Source of the DNA: Bacteroidota bacterium
GTDB taxonomy: Bacteria; Bacteroidota; Bacteroidia; Chitinophagales; Chitinophagaceae
NCBI GenBank assembly: GCA_018268015.1
Contig: JAFDXJ010000051.1
Span: forward strand, 1 to 40,961
Reading direction: 5' to 3'
Length of the DNA: 40,961 bases
Under the pieces are notes generated by a model. That model ran no database searches, was not told where the DNA came from, and saw nothing but the letters and a program-made list of their open reading frames with translations. This document shows positions 34,388 through 40,961 of the stretch, one piece after another (the stretch's first letter is position 1; each line of letters opens with the position of its first letter). A program made the position numbers and the translations under genes.

Positions 34388-34770
34388 AAAAATACAACCC
34401 AGTCATCTTTATTGTAGATGATGAGCCATTACTATCTGAAATGCTAACGGATTATTTACTGGAACAACATGCCGGTTTTCACATAAAATCTTTTGCAACC
34501 GGTGAAGCCTGTTTACAGAGTTTGGATGTACAGCCTGATGCTGTAGTCCTGGATTTTTATCTGAACTCAATGGAAAAAGATGCGGCCAATGGCATTGATA
34601 TTCTGAAGGAAATAAAAAAGAGAAATAAAGCACTGCCCGTCATCATGTTATCCAGCCAGGAAAGTTACGGAACAGCAGTACAAACAATCATGCACGGGGC
34701 TGTGCATTATGTGATTAAAAGCCAGGATGCCTTTAAAGAAATCTTTGAACTGATTAAAGCCAATGTATAA
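34384..34770 (+). CDS. Single-domain response regulator (receiver only)
   Basis: 128 residues forming one receiver domain: VDDEPLLSEM at the acidic pocket, phospho-acceptor Asp57 in VVLDFYLNSM, Ser in IMLSSQESYG and the Lys in YVIKSQDAFK. There is no output domain, so it works as a relay or by protein contact. The ATG overlaps the hybrid kinase TGA (ATGA), and the Hpt gene starts directly after its stop. Confidence 0.93.
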   Translation: MKKYNPVIFIVDDEPLLSEMLTDYLLEQHAGFHIKSFATGEACLQSLDVQPDAVVLDFYLNSMEKDAANGIDILKEIKKRNKALPVIMLSSQESYGTAVQTIMHGAVHYVIKSQDAFKEIFELIKANV

Positions 34771-35106
34771 ATGACAAACCTGACATTTTTAAGAAATTTC
34801 ACAAAAGATGACCCTGAAAAAATGAAGCGTTACATTTCCTTATACCTTGATGTGGCGCAAAAGAACTTTGAGGAAATGAAACGTAACCTTGCAGATAAAG
34901 ACTGGGAGCAGCTTCGTATCAATGCACACTCCTTAAAACCTCAGGCTGATTTTATGGGAATTAATAGCTTAAAAGAGGAACTCATTAAAATAGAAGAAGC
35001 TATAGTTACAAAAAAATTCGATGTTCTTGAAAATCTATTATTTAAATCACTTAAAATAGCTGCTGATTCAGAAATCATACTAAATGAGATGTTGCAGCAA
35101 TTATAA
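34771..35106 (+). CDS. Histidine phosphotransfer (Hpt) domain protein
   Basis: 111 residues, all helical. The phospho-acceptor motif is LRINAHSLKPQADFMGINSL with His53 (Hpt consensus AHxLKgxa..G). The four-helix bundle pattern is complete from FTKDDPEKMKRYISLYLDVA to the C-terminus. The ATG follows the receiver stop with no gap, so hybrid kinase, receiver and Hpt are one operon and together give a full His-Asp-His-Asp relay. 35107-35229 downstream shows nothing recognisable. Confidence 0.88.
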   Translation: MTNLTFLRNFTKDDPEKMKRYISLYLDVAQKNFEEMKRNLADKDWEQLRINAHSLKPQADFMGINSLKEELIKIEEAIVTKKFDVLENLLFKSLKIAADSEIILNEMLQQL

Positions 35107-35229
35107 AAATATTTTAGAAAGTTTTGACGAATTTATCAAAAGTAACTTTTTTGAAAGAAGTTCAAAATAATTGCTAAGCCTTTTGTTGCGGTTCGTGTTT
35201 CGTCTTCAATAATTAAATTATGCAAAAAA

Positions 35230-35390
35230 TTATAAAGCCTTTTCAAGCAATCTTTCAATTTTGGATTGGTCAACGCCCCCAGAGTATAATACTTTGCCTT
35301 CTTTGTCAAAAAGAATAATCATCAGGAAACCAAATGCACCATATTTTTCAGCAAGGTCTTTGCCATTTATCAGAACAATGATTTTCTTTT
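35230..35390 (-). pseudogene. Redoxin-like C-terminal fragment
   Basis: Minus-strand reading gives VLINGKDLAEKYGAFGFLMI, then ILFDKEGKVLYSGGVDQSKI and a stop. This matches the end of thioredoxin/TlpA-like proteins (YGV.G.PT..LFDK.GK). The active-site CxxC half is missing. It is in frame with the transposase fragment to its right, separated by one TAG, so the two now form a chimeric scar rather than a working gene. Confidence 0.55.
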
Positions 35391-35871
35391 CATTTAAATT
35401 ATTCTTCTATGAGTTTTGTGCCCAGGGTTTGGTGCTGCCGCCGGCGATCAGTTTACCACCTATCAGCTCAAAGTGTTTGGCTATGTGCACCGTATATTGA
35501 AACACTTTGCGAATGGCTTTTTCATTATCACGACGGAAGTTGGCAATAGTGTTTTTGTCCGGCGCAAGTTCTTTTAATAACCAGTGAACTTCCAGGTTGA
35601 TATGGCATTGCTTTTCCAGGGCTCTTGATGAGCGGATACTATTGAGGTATCCATAAATAAAATGCTTTAGCAAATCTTTGGGATGATAAGCTGTACGTTC
35701 TTCTTTTGATTCTTTCATGTTAAATGAAAACGAAGGGATATCAATGCTTTCAGCAAAGAGGTCAATAAATCTCACATCATTATTTTCTTCAATGATTTCA
35801 TCAAGGCCTTGGGGAAAAAGAATGCTTTGTTTTCTGGATTTTCTTTTCTTCTCCGCAATGTCTCCTAGCAT
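35380..35871 (-). mobile_element. IS1182-type transposase fragment (N-terminal)
   Basis: About 154 open codons: QSILFPQGLDEIIEENNDVR, FIDLFAESIDI, AYHPKDLLKHFIYGYLNSIR, SSRALEKQCHINLEVHWLL, LAPDKNTIANFRRDNEKAIR and LIGGKLIAGGSTKPWAQNS, then TAG and KNNLNEKKI. These are the N-terminal blocks of IS1182/IS5-like transposases. GDSTK, where the first catalytic Asp should be, reads GGSTK. The rest of the catalytic domain is absent. The first codons come from the left unit of the MITE-like element. Confidence 0.75.
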
Positions 35872-36220
35872 AGCTTTTTTGCAACCAGGCTAAGGGACAT
35901 TGCGGTTCTTTTCCACCATTCCCTTTGTTCAATCAATATCCTGCAGTTCCATAAAATTAGTAACCGTATATATACCTTATTCACTTGCAAGATAAAACTT
36001 TGCAGAACTATGCTCAAATTGTTCAGGCAGTTCAACCAACTTGTTTCCTTTACTTGGATTCCAGTGTGTATAATCTGATTTTTGTTGAATAAACTTTTCT
36101 GTTCTGTATTCTTTTTCGAACAGGCATGAATAAAATCATGAAAAGAGATTGGGCTTTGTACTACTAACACCGCAATGTCCCTTAGCCAAGCTACATAAGC
36201 TCTAAAAGGAGACATTGCGG
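35853..36220. mobile_element. MITE-like element, full copy (~368 bp)
   Basis: Both ends are compound palindromes of about 51-53 bases: left 35853-35905 starts CCGCAATGTCTCCT and ends GGGACATTGCGG; right 36170-36220 starts CCGCAATGTCCC and ends GGAGACATTGCGG. The two units are inverted copies of each other, so the element has long terminal inverted repeats, each of which also folds on itself. The interior has a 116-codon open frame judged non-coding. It adjoins an IS1182 transposase remnant and may be a derivative of that IS. No target duplication was identified. Confidence 0.75.
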
Positions 36221-36308
36221 GAAAGGGAGTTATATAGAATTACCAAAGTTGAGTATTTAACGTCAAGCCGCACTATTGCAAATACCCAGTTAGGTGCATA
36301 CCCTTTTA

Positions 36309-37517
36309 TCATTCGTATTTAGGTTCAGGTAAGTCAAAATATTCCCCTTTTGTTTTGTCAAGAATATCGGATATAAGTTTAAAGTTTTTACTTGTCGGTT
36401 TGAAGTCAATGTATTTGTCTACGATGTTTCCCCGCCTGTATATGATAAAAGTATTTTCAATGTCTGGATTAATTTTACACAAATTAACATTTGACTTTGT
36501 GTCAGAAAATGAGGGAACAAAAGTTAACGCAATATTTTTTAATTTGAGTTCATCACCTAATTGTTCCAATTCTTTTTTTCTATTTTCTTTATTGAATGAT
36601 TTCTCGTTGCCGTAAACAAAATAAACTTTTAGGTATTTTTGTCTTGTTATGCTTTCCTGTTCTAAAAAATGCAACCAACTTTTTATCTCTCTCCAATTTG
36701 GATTATTACCTACAAAATAAAGTATGCCGTGATAACGTCCATATTTGCAAACAGGACAGGCAGTAGAGCCTTTGTCGGGTCCATAAGCGTGAAATGGGTC
36801 AAATGATGGTTGTCCCTCGCCAAGGTTTAAGCCTGATTGCACTTCATTATCAGTTTTTTTAGGATAATTTGGAATATTCAATCCTAATATGAAGTTTTTT
36901 TCAGCAATTTGAATGCTGTCTTTTAATAACACTATTACAATACCGTTTCCACCCCAATTTCCGGGTTTGTGTTTTTTAATATAAGGCAATAGCAACTTGT
37001 CGTCATCAAACATCAGATCATCTGTCCAATATTCATTTTTCACATCGGGTTCTTTTATAAGCCAGTGAATATGTGCGGGCTGACTACCATCGGGGTAGGG
37101 TGCTGGGCGAATAGTATAAAGCGTGTATTTCCCGTCTTTGTCGGTTTTCATCCAACCACGAATATGTCCGTGCCGTGTCTGGTTTTCGGGTTTGTCGTTT
37201 CGTAGCGAATAATATCCGTTATTATCAGTATGGTGATAGTAGATAATAACATTTGGTGCAGGTGTTTTGCCGTCTAATTGAAATACAGTTCCTGTTACTA
37301 TCAGTTTTTGCCCTTTTTCATGCCAACCTGCACTTGTATCCACCGAATTGATTTCTTCGGGTATTCCCAAATACATTAATTCGCAATAGCCTTCTTCACA
37401 TTCTCCGCCAACTCTTTCTGTTGAATTTTCTGTTTTAGATAAAGTTGTATTGTTTTGATTTTGTCCATTGCAACTTATCAAAAATGAGGATAAGACTAAT
37501 GCTGATAAAATTTTCAT
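36309..37517 (-). CDS. Lipoprotein fusing an intradiol-dioxygenase-like domain with a thioredoxin-like domain
   Basis: 402 residues. The lipobox LISCNGQ near residue 16 predicts an exported lipoprotein. Residues about 45-225 resemble intradiol ring-cleavage dioxygenases: GTVFQLDGKTPAPNVIIYYH, then HTDNNGYYS and YTIRPAPYPDGSQPAHIHWL, giving candidate iron ligands Tyr, Tyr, His, His. The C-terminal 170 residues contain GSTACPVCKYGRYHGILYFV, a CxxC motif at a strand-helix junction, and look thioredoxin-like. Plain dioxygenases are cytoplasmic; an outside, lipid-anchored form with a redox domain is unusual. A LytTR regulator gene lies 70 bases upstream on the same strand. Confidence 0.75.
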   Translation of the reverse strand: MKILSALVLSSFLISCNGQNQNNTTLSKTENSTERVGGECEEGYCELMYLGIPEEINSVDTSAGWHEKGQKLIVTGTVFQLDGKTPAPNVIIYYHHTDNNGYYSLRNDKPENQTRHGHIRGWMKTDKDGKYTLYTIRPAPYPDGSQPAHIHWLIKEPDVKNEYWTDDLMFDDDKLLLPYIKKHKPGNWGGNGIVIVLLKDSIQIAEKNFILGLNIPNYPKKTDNEVQSGLNLGEGQPSFDPFHAYGPDKGSTACPVCKYGRYHGILYFVGNNPNWREIKSWLHFLEQESITRQKYLKVYFVYGNEKSFNKENRKKELEQLGDELKLKNIALTFVPSFSDTKSNVNLCKINPDIENTFIIYRRGNIVDKYIDFKPTSKNFKLISDILDKTKGEYFDLPEPKYE

Positions 37518-37587
37518 ACTTCAAGCTTTTTTTGCAAAGATTGAATCCTAAAGCATTGCGTTTCAAATAAAATATAGTAAGACGAGT

Positions 37588-38418
37588 TTATTTTGTGGTA
37601 AGTTGATGAAATTTTGATTTGAAGTTTTTTGCATAACTGCGACTTACTCTCAAAATGGTGTTATCGGAAAGTGTAATATCATAATCGCCATTTTGTCGGG
37701 ATTGTATAGATGAAATTTTATGAATATTTACAATATAGGATTTATGAATACGTACAAACTGATTGTCGTCTAATTGCTTTTCCAAAGATTTCAAGGTTTC
37801 GGTAAGCAGATACTTTTTTGAGGAATGATAAATGCTGATGTAGGGCGAGTTAGCCGAAAAATAAAAGGTATCCTTAATTTGTAATAGTAACTTTTTGTTA
37901 TTGTGGTCTGTAACCAAAATAGAGCTTATAAAATTTTGTTTTTCAGTTTCTTCTTCAACTTCCTTTTCTATTTGTGATGATTGGACTCTTCTGCTTAGTA
38001 ATGTAAAAACCACAAACGAAAATCCGTAAATGATGACGGTCTTTATAAAATAAGCCGATAGTCCGAAGTTGAAAGTCTGCCAATAGTCAAAAGTGTGGTT
38101 GTAGATTATTTTTGAGATAATCCAAACCAATGCAGGATATAAGAATAAGTGAAATACAATCGCCAAGCTTATAGATAGTAATTTTATCTCTAACCTTTCT
38201 TTTTTTGTCTTTAAAACGAGTGTCAGTAAAGGAAAAAATAAAAGCCAATAAGAACTAAATAATAATGATTCCGAAATGTAAAATGAAGAATTTTGAACCA
38301 ATGTATATGCGAAATCCAAGATTACGTTAGCAAAAATGAACAGCACAATACAAACCGTAATAATGAAATTCCGTTTCTGCTTGCTTTGAAAGATTTGATA
38401 TGTTTGTTGGATTGTCAA
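37588..38418 (-). CDS. Membrane-bound LytTR transcription regulator
   Basis: About 277 residues from TTG at 38418 (TIQQTYQIFQSKQKRNFIIT). No ATG exists, and a TTG at 38505 inside R1 would add 29 residues encoded by repeat DNA. Four membrane helices (e.g. FIITVCIVLFIFANVILDFA, LLFSSYWLLFFPLLTLVL) lead to a C-terminal LytTR domain: DTFYFSANSPYISIYHSSKK, FVRIHKSYIVNIHKISSIQS and NTILRVSRSYAKNF. It has no receiver, so it probably senses a membrane signal directly. The original start may have been lost when R1 copy D inserted. It precedes the dioxygenase-fusion gene and may control it. Confidence 0.82.
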   Translation of the reverse strand: MTIQQTYQIFQSKQKRNFIITVCIVLFIFANVILDFAYTLVQNSSFYISESLLFSSYWLLFFPLLTLVLKTKKERLEIKLLSISLAIVFHLFLYPALVWIISKIIYNHTFDYWQTFNFGLSAYFIKTVIIYGFSFVVFTLLSRRVQSSQIEKEVEEETEKQNFISSILVTDHNNKKLLLQIKDTFYFSANSPYISIYHSSKKYLLTETLKSLEKQLDDNQFVRIHKSYIVNIHKISSIQSRQNGDYDITLSDNTILRVSRSYAKNFKSKFHQLTTK

Positions 38419-38460
38419 GATAGTTTTAATTATGTAGGGTGTTCTAATAGGGTTGCACTT

Positions 38461-38875
38461 AACATTTATATTTGCGAACCTAAACCCTTTTTGTATTTTT
38501 TCCAATAAAAATTTAGGCTTTGAGTATCCTTGTTTAATGATCTTTTTACGAAGTTTATTTTATAAAAATAACTGTTGCGTCAATACATCTTATATGCTCC
38601 AATGATCTTATTCTTCCTGGCCTAAATGAAAAAGACAGCCAGAAAAGATAGCCTCTTTTTTAGCTTCACTGGGTGTAGCTTTCTGTTTTGGATGAGTTGA
38701 TGCCGATCGGTTTGGACAACAACCAGTAGGGAAAATTTATTTACGTTGACGTAATGAATAAATAGCTAAAACAGGTATTTGCAGTGGTAAAAAACAACAG
38801 CTTTATCTACCAAACTACTGTTCAGCAAAAATGTAAAAAAGTTTTTTTTATTTGGATTTTTACACAGTTCATGTT
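38461..38875 (-). repeat. R1 repeat, copy D (~415 bp)
   Basis: Full copy, starting AACATTTATATTTGCGAACC and ending TACACAGTTCATGTT. It shares all R1 blocks, including GCCAGAAAAGATAGCCTC and ACCAGTAGG. Unlike other full copies there is no minus-strand gene ending at its right edge; 38876-39062 is empty, followed by a plus-strand gene. Its left end touches the LytTR gene. Confidence 0.85.
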
Positions 38876-39062
38876 GTCTTAAAGTCATTGCGAAGGATTA
38901 TATGATTAAGAAGCTAAAGCAATACTACCTCATCGTTCGTATCAACAATAGACCAGAATTGCAGTACATCTAAGCCTTCCATACTGTTTTTTTTACCAGC
39001 TACCCATTATAATCAGTCAACTTTAATCAATTCGATAATTTTATTTCATAAAATATTCTATT

Positions 39063-39593
39063 ATGAAAAAAATACTCTTTGCCATTTTGCTGATAAATAG
39101 TATTTGTGCTTATGCTCAGAATACAAAAACTCCCACACTGAAAAGTATTTTGCTGTCGCAATTACATTCCACTCATGATGTGAAGGAATGGTTTGTTCCT
39201 GTAAATGTTGCGGTGGATGGATTAACCCCAGAACAGGCAAAATGGACCGATGGAAGTGGCAATCATTCTGTTGGTCAGTTAGCCAATCATCTTATCTTCT
39301 GGAATCTCCAGCAGCTATATCAATTCAAAGGAATGAAACCGCCGGCTTTTAATGGCAACAATGATGAAACCTTCAACAGCTTTGACGCAACAAATTGGAA
39401 AGAGACAGTGCAAAGATTAGATAGTGTGCTGACAGCAATCGAAAAAGTGGTGGAGCAGGCAGATGATACTGCATTGCAGAAAATGGCTGATGCCATTGCA
39501 CATATCAATACACATAATGCTTATCATATCGGTCAAATGATCTTTGTTCGAAAATTGCAGGGTGCATGGGATCCTGAGAAAGGAGTAAAATAG
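39063..39593 (+). CDS. Secreted DinB family protein
   Basis: 176 residues with a signal peptide (ILFAILLINSICAYAQ). The four-helix DinB fold is supported by HDVKEWFVPVNVAVDGLTPE, NHSVGQLANHLIFWNLQQLY and AHINTHNAYHIGQMIFVRKL, which supply the three His residues of the DinB/YfiT metal site (two in GQLANHL/HNAYH and one near the start). Such proteins are metal-dependent thiol transferases or hydrolases. An exported version is less usual but known in Bacteroidota. It stands alone. Confidence 0.88.
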   Translation: MKKILFAILLINSICAYAQNTKTPTLKSILLSQLHSTHDVKEWFVPVNVAVDGLTPEQAKWTDGSGNHSVGQLANHLIFWNLQQLYQFKGMKPPAFNGNNDETFNSFDATNWKETVQRLDSVLTAIEKVVEQADDTALQKMADAIAHINTHNAYHIGQMIFVRKLQGAWDPEKGVK

Positions 39594-39691
39594 GTTTTAT
39601 TTCATGTTCTTCAAAACTTCCGGTTTTGAAAACAGACTTCATCGCTTTGTCTTGGTTCGTGTATCATAAACTATGGCAAAAAATCAATCTC

Positions 39692-40411
39692 CTAAGTCAT
39701 AGCAGCAAACTGTTTCAGAAACCGGAAATCATTCTCGCTGAATAATCGAATATCATTGACGCCGTTGAGCAACATTGCAGGACGTTCAATGCCCATTCCA
39801 AATGCAAAGCTGGTGTATTTATTAGAATCTATACTGCAGTTTTCTAAAACTTTTGGATGCACCTTACCACAACCTAAAACTTCTACCCAGCCGGTTTGTT
39901 GGCACATCCTGTAAACTTTAACTCCGCAAATAAAACAAGTGATATCCATTTCGACATTGAGTTCCGTAAATGGAAAATAAGAAGGGCGAAACCTCGGCTT
40001 TATATCTTTGCCATACATTTCCTGTGCAAAAAAATAAAGCCTCTGTTTCAAATCTGCAAAACTTGCATTTTCGTCAATGTATAAACCTTCCGCCTGGTGA
40101 ATGAAACAATGAGATCTGGCACTTATTGTTTCATTCCGATATACACGTCCCGTGCAAATGATACGGATAGGTAACTTCCCTTTTTCCATTTCACGAATCT
40201 GCACATTACTGGTATGAATTTTTAATAACCAGTCAGGATTTTGATTTATAATAAAAGTACTCTGCATAACACGGGCAGTATGGTTTTCTGAAATATTCAA
40301 TGCGGTGAAATTATGTCAGTCGTCTTCTATCTACGGAACATCTGCTACTGAAAAACCAAGACGTTGAAAAATAGAAACAATCCTATTCCGCATAAATGTA
40401 AAGGGATGGTT
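39692..40411 (-). pseudogene. pheS: Phenylalanyl-tRNA synthetase alpha subunit, decayed C-terminal copy
   Basis: Minus strand from about 40411: HPFTFMRNRIVSIFQRLGFS, then VADVP-stop-IEDD-stop-HNFTALNISENH (both stops replace conserved Glu and Trp codons), then an open run IICTGRVYRNETISARSHCF, HQAEGLYIDENASFADLKQR, RPSYFPFTELNVEMDITCFI, QTGWVEVLGCGKVHPKVLEN and SFAFGMGIERPAML. These are class II synthetase motifs 2 and 3 of PheS. The N-terminal half is missing. Key changes include HTARVMQ for HPARDMQ and loss of Cys residues in the CxxC-type insert. It must be an extra copy, since pheS is essential. Confidence 0.85.
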
Positions 40412-40644
40412 TTAGAAACTTTCCAAAAAAAAATCAACGCCAACACCTCTAATATCTGATAGATTGGGGAGAATACTCTGAAAAAGTTTCCGTGGTTTAC
40501 TGCTTTAAAATATCATCTTGATGTTTCAATAGATTTAGGAATACCTGTTCCCCATGATGTTACGCCAATCATAGAATTATAGACGTTAGTTAATAGCAGT
40601 CCACTTACCAGTTCTATAGATGCGAATAAAAAGAACTGTTTCAT
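40412..40644 (-). pseudogene. Small membrane protein (DUF1772-like), truncated
   Basis: ATG at 40644 gives MKQFFLFASIELVSGLLLTN, then NSMIGVTSWGTGIPKSIETS, a TGA in place of a probable Glu codon, then YFKAVNHGNFFRVFSPIYQI and LEVLALIFFWKVSKT. The pattern (signal-like helix, a short loop with NFFRxFSP, second helix) resembles DUF1772-type membrane proteins. At about 40412 it runs directly into the pheS fragment, so a deletion or recombination joined the two. Function unknown. Confidence 0.5.
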
Positions 40645-40720
40645 ATTTCTTTTTAATTACAATAATAAAACTTGAGAAAAGTGAAAAATTGTATTAAATG
40701 GACATTTTCAAAAATGTACC

Positions 40721-40961
40721 CTATAAATTTACTTTTCTTTCGCACTTTTCCTTTATTTTATCCAATGTGTCTTCCCAATTTTTGTTTGAATGTTCATACA
40801 TACTTTCTGTCGCAAAATTTGAATGAGTTAATTTTAAGTTTGTCCCTTTTTCGGTTGTTGTTAATTCGTATTGAACTCTTGAATAATTTTCTTTCTCGTC
40901 CGGCAATCCAGAAAATGCACTCCAATATGTATGTGAAAATATCTTTCCTGGTTCAAAGTCA
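40721..40961 (-). CDS. SRPBCC/AHSA1-like domain protein (partial, runs off the edge)
   Basis: The visible 80 or so codons read DFEPGKIFSHTYWSAFSGLP, then SRVQYELTTTEKGTNLKLTH and NWEDTLDKIKEKCERKVNL before the stop. This is the C-terminal half of an activator-of-Hsp90-ATPase-like SRPBCC domain: two strands, then a long helix (NKNWEDTLDKIKE) closing the pocket. The N-terminus is outside the window, so the start is not known. Such proteins bind hydrophobic ligands. Confidence 0.7.
   Translation of the reverse strand, partial: DFEPGKIFSHTYWSAFSGLPDEKENYSRVQYELTTTEKGTNLKLTHSNFATESMYEHSNKNWEDTLDKIKEKCERKVNL

Noticed and set aside
9887..38875. CRISPR array as explanation for R1 copies
   Set aside because: Repeats are about 410 bp, thousands of bases apart and separated by genes; no short regularly spaced repeats or cas genes are present.

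Overview
The window is AT-rich bacterial DNA that looks like Bacteroidota, most likely a Chitinophagaceae-type or related sphingobacterium/flavobacterium. The reasons are the low GC, the lack of strong Shine-Dalgarno sequences, a TAnnTTTG-type promoter, several LytTR regulators with LytS-type kinases, and families typical of the phylum (HlyD lipoprotein, DUF486, NIPSNAP, secreted DinB, DHCW-type cupin, KilA-N). No rRNA, tRNA, CRISPR array or replication origin was seen.

Layout. 1-1100 holds a decayed KilA-N gene followed by a strong inverted repeat. 1155-7911 is a compact minus-strand efflux operon: a TetR repressor, a TolC-type outer membrane protein, an HlyD lipoprotein adaptor, two separate ABC ATPases and two ABC-2 permeases. 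Two near-identical palindromes, one before tetR and one before the tolC-like gene, are candidate repressor operators. 8000-13500 is accessory DNA: small minus-strand genes, a frameshifted pyrimidine-dimer glycosylase, an ABC-F ATPase with an altered second Walker A, a NIPSNAP protein, and a cyclase-like gene cut by an IS110 fragment. 13827-19751 is more backbone-like: a DUF1003 protein, a LytS/LytTR two-component operon with a membrane protein, then a rhodanese, a secreted protein and a PH/GRAM-like protein on the plus strand.

19780-30700 is a run of short, all minus-strand, single-gene units: acetyltransferases, nucleotidyltransferase, racemase remnant, cupins, HigBA, methyltransferase, metallopeptidase and RidA. 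They are separated by complex repeats. A ~410 bp repeat (called R1 here) occurs four times in full (about 9887, 20367, 25217, 38461) and twice as 3' fragments. Five of the six right ends lie 15-40 bp beyond the stop codon of a minus-strand gene, and the R1 ends carry short inverted repeats. This resembles the gene-plus-recombination-site layout of cassette arrays, but no integrase is visible here. A second family, a ~368 bp MITE-like element with compound palindromic ends, is present once in full and twice in part.

30890-35106 encodes a phosphorelay: a TPR-containing hybrid histidine kinase, a stand-alone receiver and a separate Hpt protein, opposite a LytTR response regulator. 35230-36220 is a scar of an IS1182-type transposase fused to a redoxin-like tail, next to the full MITE. 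36309-38418 holds an unusual lipoprotein joining an intradiol-dioxygenase-like domain to a thioredoxin-like CPVC domain, plus a membrane LytTR regulator. The right edge has a secreted DinB protein, a degenerate pheS copy joined to a broken membrane-protein gene, and a partial SRPBCC gene. At least seven genes are visibly broken, so the accessory parts look like they are being gained and lost quickly.
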